12,175 bases of DNA from NCBI GenBank assembly GCA_025456165.1, contig JALOLI010000010.1, positions 1 through 12,175 on the forward strand. Direction: 5' to 3'. The position numbers and the translations under genes were made by a program. How positions within the stretch are numbered: the stretch's first letter is position 1; each line of letters opens with the position of its first letter. The DNA is from Acidimicrobiia bacterium. GTDB taxonomy: Bacteria; Actinomycetota; Acidimicrobiia; UBA5794; UBA11373. This document shows, piece by piece, positions 1 through 7,151 of the stretch. Below the pieces are notes generated by a model. It did no database searches, had not been told where the DNA came from, and was given only the letters and a program-made list of their open reading frames with translations.

Positions 1-1
1 C

Positions 2-178
2 ATGCTGCTGCAGATCGGGGTGACGGTGGCCCTGGGCGTGCTCATCGACACCTTCATCGTGCGCAGCATGCTCGTGCCGGCCATTACGGCCATGTTCGGG
101 AAGTGGGCCTGGTGGCCGTTCCATCGGGGGAGCGCCGAGCCGGTGGTCGTCGAGGAGGCGCCGGCCGGCGAGGGGTGA
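2..178 (+). CDS. MMPL family transporter, C-terminal fragment (5' end outside window)
   Basis: Only the last 58 residues are present, in the frame starting at base 2 and ending in TGA at 176-178. The fragment reads as the final transmembrane helix of an MMPL/RND-type transporter: a hydrophobic run with the motif GVLIDTFIVRSMLVPA (residues 12-27 of the fragment), then FGKWAWWP and a short acidic cytoplasmic tail. The D-T-F-I-V-R-S-M-LVPA signature is characteristic of actinobacterial MMPL proteins, which move lipids or other hydrophobic molecules across the membrane. The substrate cannot be inferred from the tail. The gene converges on the serine hydrolase gene with only 14 bases between the stops, and no terminator is visible there. 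Confidence 0.85.
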   Translation: MLLQIGVTVALGVLIDTFIVRSMLVPAITAMFGKWAWWPFHRGSAEPVVVEEAPAGEG

Positions 179-192
179 GGGCTGTCCGCGCT

Positions 193-1200
193 TTAGCCCG
201 TCAGGCTGTCGAGCAGCGCCCAGGAGGGCCCGTCGAGAGGAGCGAGCAGCCCGGGCCCGGCGTTGCCCAGGGTCACCACGGCCAGGCGGCGCGGCATGTC
301 GATGGCCAGGAAACTGGAGCCGCCGTAGGTGCCGCCGTTGTGCCAGCAGACCTCCGCCGGCCGGCGTCGGCGATCCCGGGTGCGCAGCATCCAGCCCAGG
401 CCCACCGCGGCGAAGGGGAGGCGCCCCCGGTGGAAGGGCCGGCGGGCCAGGGCCAGGGCCTCCCCGACCGCCCCCGGCGGTGGGTCGAGGCAGGCTCCGG
501 CGAAGGCGAGCAGGTCGGCTGCCGTGGAGCGCAGCGCCCCGGCGCCGGCCAGGGCCCCAAACGTCCAGGGCGGGGTGGGCTTGCCCTTGCGGAAGCCGGC
601 CACGGGGGTGGTGCCCGGGCCGCAGCCGCCCACCCCGGTCGCCGTCAGGGCGAGCGGCCCGAGCAGGCGTTTCTCCACCAGAGCCTCGTACGGCCGCCCC
701 GCAGCCCGGGCCAGGAGGTGGCCGAGCAGGCCCATTCCGAAGTTGGAGTAGCGGGATCGGGGCCGGCGGGGCCGGCGGGCAGCCGGGCCCAGGCAGGCGA
801 AGACCTGCTCCTCGGTGAGGCGGGAGTAGGGGTCGGAACTGCCCTTCACCATCCGCAGCAGGGCCCACGGGACGCGGGGCAGCCCGGCGGTGTGGGTGGC
901 CAAGTCGACCAGAGTGGGCTGGAGATCGGCTGAGGGCAAGCGAGCGGTCACCTCGTCGGGCAGGTAGCGGCCGATGGGGTCGTCGAGTCGTACCTCGCCC
1001 CGGAGTGACATCTCGGCCAGGAGCAGGCCGGTGAAGACCTTGGTGATCGAGCCTATCTCCCAGCACAGTGCGGCAGGGTCCGGCTCTCCGGCCACCGAGC
1101 CCAGGGCCCAGACCTCCGACCGTCCGTCGCGGAGCACGCCCACGGCGATGCCCGGCACCTTGCGAAGGGCTCGCGTGAAGAGAGGGGCCGGGTCGCTCAT
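193..1200 (-). CDS. Class C beta-lactamase-fold serine hydrolase (esterase/peptidase-like)
   Basis: 335 residues, the usual size for the beta-lactamase/esterase family (Pfam Beta-lactamase). The SxxK motif is SITK, with nucleophile Ser51 and base Lys54. The second motif is Tyr151-Ser152-Asn153. The KTG-box position carries His287-Asn-Gly-Gly, a variant common in EstB-like esterases and D-aminopeptidase-like relatives and not in true AmpC enzymes. No signal peptide or membrane segment is visible, so the protein is probably cytoplasmic, which also argues against a drug-resistance beta-lactamase. The gene starts 12 bases after the acetyltransferase stop and has no clear Shine-Dalgarno of its own, so it is probably the third gene of that operon and may be translated by coupling. 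The substrate is unknown; an ester or amide of a small molecule or lipid is an inference. Confidence 0.88.
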   Translation of the reverse strand: MSDPAPLFTRALRKVPGIAVGVLRDGRSEVWALGSVAGEPDPAALCWEIGSITKVFTGLLLAEMSLRGEVRLDDPIGRYLPDEVTARLPSADLQPTLVDLATHTAGLPRVPWALLRMVKGSSDPYSRLTEEQVFACLGPAARRPRRPRSRYSNFGMGLLGHLLARAAGRPYEALVEKRLLGPLALTATGVGGCGPGTTPVAGFRKGKPTPPWTFGALAGAGALRSTAADLLAFAGACLDPPPGAVGEALALARRPFHRGRLPFAAVGLGWMLRTRDRRRRPAEVCWHNGGTYGGSSFLAIDMPRRLAVVTLGNAGPGLLAPLDGPSWALLDSLTG

Positions 1201-1212
1201 GGGCCGGTGAAC

Positions 1213-1692
1213 CTAGCCGCCCCGTCGCTCGTAGAGCACCAGGTCCGGGCCGCCCGGGTGACGCAGCTCGCCCACGACGACGAAGCCCAGGCCCTCGTAG
1301 AAGGCCCGGGTGCGTCGGTTCCAGGTCGGCGTGTCCAGCGTCCAGAAAAAGGCCTGCGGGTACGCGGCGAAGAGGAGGGCCATGGCTTGCTTCCCGATCC
1401 CCTGCCCGTGCCACTCCGGGTCGAGGAAGAGGCGGCCCAGTTCGTAGTGCCCGGGGCCTTTGTCGAACACGATGGCGCCGCCCACCAGGCTCCCGTCCAC
1501 GGTGACGGCGTGGTAACGGCCGGCCCGCATCATCTGCGCCTGCCAGTCGGGAGAGGTGTAGCCCGGCGGACCGCCCGGGCCGGGAGCCAGCCCGAGGGCG
1601 AGATCGCTGTCGAAGGCACGGCGCGAGATGGCGGCCAGGGCGGCGGCCTCCTCGGGCCGGGCCGGGCGCAGGGCGATCTGCGGGTCCGTCAC
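1213..1692 (-). CDS. GNAT family N-acetyltransferase
   Basis: 159 residues from a GTG at 1692-1690, a normal length for a single GNAT domain. The reading frame stays open far upstream, but that part is antisense-like sequence over the GMC gene. The chosen GTG overlaps the TGA of the GMC gene in a GTGA junction, and the protein then begins directly with the first GNAT strand (IALRPARPEEAAAL, residues 6-19). The acetyl-CoA pyrophosphate loop is visible as GQGIGK (96-101) after LGRLFLDPEWH. Motif B is RAFYEGLGF (129-137). The protein would transfer an acetyl group from acetyl-CoA to an amine. The acceptor is unknown. The overlap indicates co-translation with the GMC oxidoreductase. An adjacent GTG at 1695 is a possible alternative start, adding one residue. 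Confidence 0.88.
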   Translation of the reverse strand: MTDPQIALRPARPEEAAALAAISRRAFDSDLALGLAPGPGGPPGYTSPDWQAQMMRAGRYHAVTVDGSLVGGAIVFDKGPGHYELGRLFLDPEWHGQGIGKQAMALLFAAYPQAFFWTLDTPTWNRRTRAFYEGLGFVVVGELRHPGGPDLVLYERRGG

Positions 1693-3368
1693 CACTTCAA
1701 GGCCGCCGGCGCCCCGGTCGGCACGGCAGGACGGACCGGCTGAACGGCGGCCACCGGCCGGTAGGCCTCGCCGGGCGCGGGCCGCGGGTCGGGCTCGCCC
1801 TTGTTGGGCCACATGGCCGCCGCCCGCTCCGCCAGGGCGGTGATGGTGAGCGAGGGGTTCGACCCCAGGTTGGCGCTGACCGTCGCCCCGTCGATCACGG
1901 ACAGGGCGGGGTGGCCGTAGACCCGGTGGTAGGGGTCGATGACCCCCTGCTCCGGGCTCGCCCCGATGGCGGCCCCGCCGAGGATGTGGGCCGTCATCGG
2001 GATGCCCAGCAGCGACTCGTTGATGCTGGCCGCCGGGATGCCGTCGAGGGCCTTCGCCGCCGCCCGGGCCGCCTCGTGGGCGACGGGGAGCCAGGTGGGA
2101 TTGGGCTGCCCGTGCCCCTGGGTGGAGGCGACGCGCGTGCCGAAGAGGCCCTTCTTGGTGAACAGGCGCAGGCTGTTGTCGAGTGACTGCATCACCAGGA
2201 GGATCACCGAGCGCTCCGACCAGTGGTACACCGACATCGAGCGCACGAAGGCGATGGGGTGGCGCAGCGCCGTGGCGATGAAGCGGAGGGGCTGGGGGAG
2301 CCGCCCCTCGCCCTTCACCAGGATCGAGGCGATCAGGCCCATGAAGTTGCTCCCCGGGGGGTAGCGACAGGGCTCGATGCGGGTGTCGGGCACCGGGTGG
2401 ATCGATGAGGTGATGGCCACCCCCTGCGAGTAGTCCACGGTGCGCTTCTTGGCCCCGGCGCCGAGCAGCGACTCGGAGTTGGTGCGGACCAGGTAGCCCA
2501 CCCGCGAGGACAGGTGGGGGAGGCGCCCCGCCGCCTGCAGGTGCAGCAGCAGGCGGGTGGTGCGCAGCGCCCCGGCGGCGAAGACGATGTGGTCGGCGGT
2601 GAAGGTGCGGCGGCGTTTGCGCACCCAGGCGCCCGGGCGCTCGGTGGTGACGCGCCAGCGGCCGGCCTCCTCTTCCACGTCCACGGCGGCGTGCTCGGCG
2701 AAGACCCGGGCCCCCAGCGACTCGGCCAGGTACAGGTAGTTGCGGTCGAGGGTGTTCTTCGCCTCGAAGCGGCAGCCGACCATGCAGCCGCCGCAGCGCT
2801 TGCAGCCGACGCACTCCGGGCCGGCGCCGCCGAAGAAGGGGTCGGGCACCCGCTTCTCCGGCTCGCCCAGGAAGACGCCGATCGTCGTCGGCTCGTGGGT
2901 GTGCTCCACCCCGAAGTGGCGGGCGACGGCGGCGAGGATCCCGTCGGCCGGGGTGTCGGCCGGGGCGGTCACCCGGCCGAGCATGCGCCGGGCCAGGTCG
3001 TAGTAGGGGGCCAACTCCTGCTTCCAGTCGGTGATGCCCCGCCACTGCGGATCCTCGAAGAAGGCGTCGTGCGGCTCCAGCAAGGTGTTGGCGTACACCA
3101 GGGAGCCGCCGCCCACCCCCGCTCCGGACAGGATCAGGACCTGGCGCAGCAGGTCGAGGCGCTGGATGCCCCGCATCCCCAGGCCCGGCATCCACAGGAA
3201 CCGGCGCAGGTTCCAGTTCGTGCGGGCGAAGTCACCCGGGCCGAAGCGCCGCCCCGCTTCGACCACCCCCACCCGGTACCCCTTCTCCGCCAGCCGCAGG
3301 GCAGTCACGCTGCCCCCGAAGCCGCTGCCGATGATCAGGACGTCGAACTCGCCGCCGCTCTTTCCCAC
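1689..3368 (-). CDS. choD: ChoD-like GMC oxidoreductase (cholesterol oxidase family) with Cys cluster
   Basis: 559 residues beginning with GTG at 3368, preceded by AGGGAGG four bases upstream. The N-terminus holds the FAD-binding beta-alpha-beta fold (IIGSGFGGS, residues 12-20, then VEAG at 36-39) and a second GMC signature, GAGVGGGSLVYANTL (82-96). The C-terminal catalytic region has TAHILGG with His461 and SNPSLTITALAER with Asn504, which correspond to the catalytic His/Asn of cholesterol oxidases. From remembered sequence it resembles mycobacterial ChoD along its length, including VPDPFFGGAG, TNSES, VAITSSIHP and GVIDPYHRVYG. The oddity is Cys186, 189, 192, 195 and 199, which contains CxxCxxCxxxC. 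Family knowledge suggests oxidation of a sterol or lipid alcohol with FAD, but the substrate is not proven even for mycobacterial ChoD. No signal peptide is seen. The gene heads the operon with the GNAT and serine hydrolase genes. Confidence 0.9.
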   Translation of the reverse strand: MGKSGGEFDVLIIGSGFGGSVTALRLAEKGYRVGVVEAGRRFGPGDFARTNWNLRRFLWMPGLGMRGIQRLDLLRQVLILSGAGVGGGSLVYANTLLEPHDAFFEDPQWRGITDWKQELAPYYDLARRMLGRVTAPADTPADGILAAVARHFGVEHTHEPTTIGVFLGEPEKRVPDPFFGGAGPECVGCKRCGGCMVGCRFEAKNTLDRNYLYLAESLGARVFAEHAAVDVEEEAGRWRVTTERPGAWVRKRRRTFTADHIVFAAGALRTTRLLLHLQAAGRLPHLSSRVGYLVRTNSESLLGAGAKKRTVDYSQGVAITSSIHPVPDTRIEPCRYPPGSNFMGLIASILVKGEGRLPQPLRFIATALRHPIAFVRSMSVYHWSERSVILLVMQSLDNSLRLFTKKGLFGTRVASTQGHGQPNPTWLPVAHEAARAAAKALDGIPAASINESLLGIPMTAHILGGAAIGASPEQGVIDPYHRVYGHPALSVIDGATVSANLGSNPSLTITALAERAAAMWPNKGEPDPRPAPGEAYRPVAAVQPVRPAVPTGAPAALKW

Positions 3369-3514
3369 GCCGCCTCCCTGTCGGGCGCCAGCCTATGCGA
3401 TCGCGCCGCCGCCCGCGAGCGCGGTCCCCGCCCCCTCCCGGCTGCTTGTGACTAGCGTCCCTGGCGCCGCCGCGGATGAGGCGGCAGGCTCGCTGGGGAT
3501 ACCTGGAGGTGGAG
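3369..3514. promoter_or_regulatory. Divergent intergenic region between the GMC operon and the lyase gene
   Basis: About 146 bases separate the two divergent starts and must carry both promoters unless transcription comes from elsewhere. Candidate TAnnnT-type -10 hexamers are TAGGCT on the minus strand (3395-3390), about 22 bases before the GMC start, and TAGCGT on the plus strand (3453-3458), about 57 bases before the lyase start. Neither has a convincing TTGACA-like -35 at normal spacing. An 8-base palindrome GCGATCGC lies at 3397-3404 just upstream of the minus-strand candidate; it may be chance in such GC-rich DNA. Both genes have good ribosome sites (AGGGAGG for GMC, GGAGG at 3505-3509 for the lyase). 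Promoter positions are inference. Confidence 0.3.
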
Positions 3515-4897
3515 ATGACGGCGCGGCGCAGCTGGGCGGAGCCCTGGAAGATCAAGATGATCGAGCCGATCCGGATGACGACCCGGGAGTATCGGGAGGG
3601 GGCCATCCGGCAGGCGGGCTACAACACCTTCCTGCTCCAGTCCGACGACGTCTACATCGACCTGCTCACCGACTCCGGCACCTCGGCTATGTCCGAGAAC
3701 CAGTGGGCCGGCCTGATGCTGGGCGACGAGGCCTACGCCGGCAGCCGCTCGTACCGCCACCTGTGCGAGGCCATCGAGGAGGTGTACGGCTACCCCGAGA
3801 CCGTTCCCACCCACCAGGGCCGGGGCGCCGAGCACATCCTCAGCCAGATCCTCATCGAGCCCGGCGATGTGATCCCGGGGAACATGTACTTCACCACTAC
3901 CCGGTTCCACCAGGAGTACGCCGGGGGGCGCTTCGTCGACGTCATCATCGACGAGGCCCACCAGCCGGCCAGCACCCACCCCTTCAAGGGGAACTTCGAC
4001 CTGGCCAAGCTGGCGGCCGTGGTCGAGCAGTACGGGGCCGACCGCATCCCGTACATCTCCAGCGAGACCAACGTGAACATGGCCGGCGGCCAGCCCATGT
4101 CGATGGAGAACATCAAGGCCACCTGGGAGTTCTGCAAGGCGCGGGGCATCCTGGTGATGCTCGACGCCACCCGGGCGCTGGAGAACGCCTGGTTCATCAA
4201 GCAGCGCGAGCCGGGCTACGCCGACCGCAGCGTCCGCGAGATCCTGAAGGAGATCTGCTCGTACTCCGACGGGGCCACCGTGTCCTCCAAGAAGGACAAC
4301 CTGGTCAACATCGGCGGCTTCCTGGCGCTGCGCGACCCCGAACTGGCCCGCCGGGCCCGGGCCCTGCTGGTGGCCTTCGAGGGCCTGCAGACCTACGGCG
4401 GCATGTCGGGGCGCGACATGGAGGCCCTGGCGAGGGGCATTCGAGAGATGGTGGAGACCGACGACCACGTTCGGGCCCGGGTCGGCCAGGTCGAGTACCT
4501 GGGCCGGCTGATTGCCGAGGCCGGGGTGCCGATCGTGGTGCCGGTCGGGGGGCACGGGGTGTTCCTCGACGCCCGGACGATCCTGGCCCACCTCCCGCAA
4601 GACCACTTCCCGGCACAGGCGCTGGCGGCGGCGCTCTACGTCGACTCGGGGGTGCGCGGCATGGAGCGAGGCATGGTCTCGGCGGGGCGCAACAAGGAGA
4701 CGGGCGAGCACAACCGGCCCCGGCTGGAACTGGTGCGCCTCACCATCCCGCGCCGGGTCTACACCCAGTCGCACATGGATGTGACCGCCGAGTCGGTGGC
4801 CGCGGTGTACGAGGAGCGGGACAAGGTGCGCGGCCTGCAGTTCACCTACGAGCCGCCCGACCTGCGGTTCTTCCAGGCGCGCTTCGAGCTGATCTAG
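3515..4897 (+). CDS. tpl: Tyrosine phenol-lyase (beta-eliminating PLP lyase)
   Basis: 460 residues; Citrobacter tyrosine phenol-lyase (TPL) has 456. The ATG at 3515 is chosen because GGAGG lies five bases upstream and the protein then matches the TPL N-terminus (AEPWKIKMIEP). The open frame reaches back to 3476 but has no ribosome site there. The fold type I PLP lysine is Lys260 in SSKKDNLVNIGG, with Tyr74, Arg103, Asn188, Asp217, Arg220 and Arg408 at the positions of the known cofactor and substrate residues. Discrimination from tryptophanase: Thr127 (TPL Thr124, Asp in tryptophanase), Met383 and Arg385 (TPL Met379/Arg381) and Phe452 (TPL Phe448, His in tryptophanase). The known reaction is L-tyrosine + water to phenol, pyruvate and ammonia, reversible. 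It stands alone; no phenol hydroxylase or tyrosine permease is in the window. Tryptophanase is the main alternative but fits worse. Confidence 0.9.
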   Translation: MTARRSWAEPWKIKMIEPIRMTTREYREGAIRQAGYNTFLLQSDDVYIDLLTDSGTSAMSENQWAGLMLGDEAYAGSRSYRHLCEAIEEVYGYPETVPTHQGRGAEHILSQILIEPGDVIPGNMYFTTTRFHQEYAGGRFVDVIIDEAHQPASTHPFKGNFDLAKLAAVVEQYGADRIPYISSETNVNMAGGQPMSMENIKATWEFCKARGILVMLDATRALENAWFIKQREPGYADRSVREILKEICSYSDGATVSSKKDNLVNIGGFLALRDPELARRARALLVAFEGLQTYGGMSGRDMEALARGIREMVETDDHVRARVGQVEYLGRLIAEAGVPIVVPVGGHGVFLDARTILAHLPQDHFPAQALAAALYVDSGVRGMERGMVSAGRNKETGEHNRPRLELVRLTIPRRVYTQSHMDVTAESVAAVYEERDKVRGLQFTYEPPDLRFFQARFELI

Positions 4898-4905
4898 AGA
4901 CGAGG

Positions 4906-4950
4906 GGGAGTCGGCTCCCGACCTGGGGAGACCACAGGCGGCCCGCCGCC
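4906..4950. terminator. Possible weak hairpins between convergent lyase and kinase genes
   Basis: The 61 bases between the two convergent stops contain two small inverted repeats. GGGAG (4906-4910) pairs with CTCCC (4915-4919) around a TCGG loop; a competing stem is GTCGG (4910-4914) with CCGAC (4918-4922). GGCGGC (4937-4942) pairs with GCCGCC (4945-4950), with a tight loop. Neither is followed by a T-run on either strand, so a classical intrinsic terminator is not shown. They may still act as bidirectional stop or RNA-stability hairpins, as U-less terminators have been proposed in actinobacteria. Chance pairing in GC-rich DNA is a real alternative. Confidence 0.25.
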
Positions 4951-4958
4951 TTGCGGAA

Positions 4959-7151
4959 TCAGGCCGTGGCCGCCTCACAGGCCGGCGCCAATTGCCGCGC
5001 CGATGCCGGCCCCGGCCCGGGGGCCAGGCAGCCGGCGAGGTGCGCGGCGAGCGCATCGCGGGTCACCGGCTTGCCGATGTGCCCATCCATGCCGGCGTCC
5101 AGGCAGCGGCGGCGGTCCGAGGCGAGGGCTGCGGCCGTCATCGCCACGATCGGCACCGGCCGGCGGCGGCTCTCGGCTTCCCAGGCGCGGATCTCTCGAG
5201 TCGCTTCGATGCCGTCCATCTCCGGCATGGCGACGTCCATGAGAACCAGGTCGTAAGGGAACCGCTGTACTGCCCGCACCGCCTCGCGGCCGTCGGCGAC
5301 CATGTCGACCCGGGCGCCGAGGTGCTCCAGCATGAGGCGGGTGATGCGCTGGCCCACGGGGCTGTCCTCGGCGACCAGCAGCCGCCGCCCTACCAGGACC
5401 TGCTCGGTGGCAATGCTGCCGTGAGCCCTGGGGGTGCCCCCGCTGTCGGCACTGAGGATGTCGTACAGGCTCGCTCGGCGAATGGGCCGGCGGATCCGGT
5501 GCAGGGGGGCAGCCCCTTCGGGGGGGACTTCTGCCCCGGTCAGGAGCACGATTCGGGTGTCGGCGGAGAGCAGCGGGGGTGGCCCCGACCCGCACAGTTC
5601 GGAAGAGACGAGGAAAACGGTGAAGGGCTGCCCGGCGGCGAGGGCCTGTCGCTGGAGGACGGTGGCCTCGGCGAGCGTCGGGCAGTCCGAGACCTGGACG
5701 CCCCAGGAGCCGGCCATGGCGGCAACCTGGCGGCGGACGGACGGGCTGGCGTCGACCACGAGGAGCCGGGGCAGGGGCTGGATTGGTGGATAGCGCCGGT
5801 CGGGACCGGGATCCGCGGCCCAGCCGACCCGCACTGTGGCCTCGAAGGTGGATCCGACGCCGACCTTGCTTTGCACCTCGATGGTGCCCCCCATGGCCTG
5901 GGCTAGCCGAAGGGAGATGGCGAGCCCGAGCCCGGTGCCTCCGAAGCGGCGGGTGGTCGAGCCGTCGGCCTGGGTGAAGGTGTCGAACAACTGGGGGAGG
6001 GCCTCGGCGGGGATCCCGATGCCGGTGTCGGTGACCCGCAGCGCCAGGGTGCCGCCGTCGGAGTCGCCCTCCACCAGCGCCACGCCGACCGCCACCTCTC
6101 CTCCCGGGGCGAACTTGACGGCGTTCGAGACCAGATTGGTCAGCACCTGCCGGGTGCGAGCGGGGTCACCTATGACCTTCTCGGGCACTCCGGGGTCGAT
6201 GGCCGAGGTGAGCACGACCTTGCGATCCTGGGCCTGGAAGGTGAGGAGGTCGAGAACGTCCTCCACCAGTTCGGGTACCCCGAACTCGGTCTCTTCGAGA
6301 TCGATGCGGCCCGACTCGATCTTGGAGAAGTCGAGGATCTCGTTGATCAGGGCCATCAGGGTCTCAGCGGAGCGGCGGGCCGTCTCGGCGTAGTCCCGCT
6401 GCTCGGGATCGAGGTCGGTGTCGAGCAGGAGGCCGGCCATGCCGATGACACCGTACAGAGGGGTCCGGATCTCGTGGCTCATGAGGGCCAGGAACTCGCT
6501 CTTGGCGACGGAAGCTTGCTCGGCCTTCTCCCTCGCGTACAGCAGGCTCTGCTCGACCTCCCGCTGCGCGGAGACATCGCGGAAGAGGAAGACCATTCCG
6601 ACGACGTCGTCGCGCTCGCACACCGGGCTCAGGACGCAGGACACCGGCAGGTGCCGGCCGTTCTCGCGGATCAGGAGGGCGTTCTCATCCCGGTACACCG
6701 TGCCGGAGCGGACCAGGGCCAGGCACTCGGTGCCGTCGTCGGGCAGGGGAGGCTCTCCCGGGGCGTGGACGCGGAACCAGCCCATCACCGGCTGCCCGGT
6801 CATCCGGTCGGTGGGGAACCCCAGGTAGCGCTCGGCGGCGGCATTCGCTCTGACCAGCAACCCCCGGGTGTCGAGCACGCACAAGCCGTCGCTGACGGAC
6901 GCGATCACCGACTGCAGGCGGTCCCGTTCTAGGGCGACCTTCGTTTCCGACGCCCGTCGCAGTGAATCGGCCAGTTGCTGCATCTCCCGTGAAGAGATCA
7001 GGAGCGACCTCTCCAGCAGGTAGCGGTTGCGGTCGGCGTCGTGGCAGGATCCCTCGACGGCATCGAGGAAGCCTCGCCAGTCCACGGCTGATGGCGGCTG
7101 CTCGCGACAGAGCCCGAGCTTGCGGAGCTGCCGATCGAGCAGGCTGCTCAC
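4959..7151 (-). CDS. PAS-containing hybrid sensor histidine kinase with pseudo-receiver and receiver
   Basis: 730 residues, no transmembrane segment, so a cytoplasmic sensor. Order: an N-terminal segment (about 24-75) with [13 protein letters not shown], a type that I associate with kinases next to FIST genes; a PAS domain (about 78-195) ending [14 protein letters not shown]; HisKA with phosphoacceptor His226 in SHEIRTP; HATPase with N-box Asn343, DTGIGI (375-380) and GTGLGL (405-410). A first receiver-like domain (462-570) has lost its key residues (Ser516 for the phosphoacceptor Asp, Ala468 in the acidic pair, Arg555 for Lys). A second receiver (589-708) is intact: Glu595/Asp596, Asp639, Thr672, Lys694. 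The GTG start at 7151 overlaps the TGA of the FIST gene (GTGA), so the two are probably co-translated. No HPt domain is present in the protein and no separate HPt or output regulator is visible in the window. Confidence 0.93.
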   Translation of the reverse strand: MSSLLDRQLRKLGLCREQPPSAVDWRGFLDAVEGSCHDADRNRYLLERSLLISSREMQQLADSLRRASETKVALERDRLQSVIASVSDGLCVLDTRGLLVRANAAAERYLGFPTDRMTGQPVMGWFRVHAPGEPPLPDDGTECLALVRSGTVYRDENALLIRENGRHLPVSCVLSPVCERDDVVGMVFLFRDVSAQREVEQSLLYAREKAEQASVAKSEFLALMSHEIRTPLYGVIGMAGLLLDTDLDPEQRDYAETARRSAETLMALINEILDFSKIESGRIDLEETEFGVPELVEDVLDLLTFQAQDRKVVLTSAIDPGVPEKVIGDPARTRQVLTNLVSNAVKFAPGGEVAVGVALVEGDSDGGTLALRVTDTGIGIPAEALPQLFDTFTQADGSTTRRFGGTGLGLAISLRLAQAMGGTIEVQSKVGVGSTFEATVRVGWAADPGPDRRYPPIQPLPRLLVVDASPSVRRQVAAMAGSWGVQVSDCPTLAEATVLQRQALAAGQPFTVFLVSSELCGSGPPPLLSADTRIVLLTGAEVPPEGAAPLHRIRRPIRRASLYDILSADSGGTPRAHGSIATEQVLVGRRLLVAEDSPVGQRITRLMLEHLGARVDMVADGREAVRAVQRFPYDLVLMDVAMPEMDGIEATREIRAWEAESRRRPVPIVAMTAAALASDRRRCLDAGMDGHIGKPVTRDALAAHLAGCLAPGPGPASARQLAPACEAATA

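Noticed and set aside
193..1200. Antibiotic-resistance beta-lactamase
   Set aside because: No export signal, HNGG in place of the KTG box, and placement in a metabolic operon; esterase or peptidase function is more likely.
1693..3195. Long upstream extension of the acetyltransferase frame (660-residue form)
   Set aside because: The extension is another frame of the GMC gene with Arg/Gly/Pro/Ala-rich sequence; the GNAT domain begins right at the GTGA overlap.
3452..5056. 534-residue minus-strand frame antisense to the lyase
   Set aside because: It reads as the complement of the lyase codons with His/Val/Gly/Leu-rich low-complexity protein, no recognisable motif, and overlap with the kinase end.
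3031..5256. 741-residue plus-strand open frame across the GMC and lyase genes
   Set aside because: It overlaps two well-supported genes, is rich in Arg/Pro/Gly/Ala with no domain signature, and is a typical shadow frame of very GC-rich DNA.
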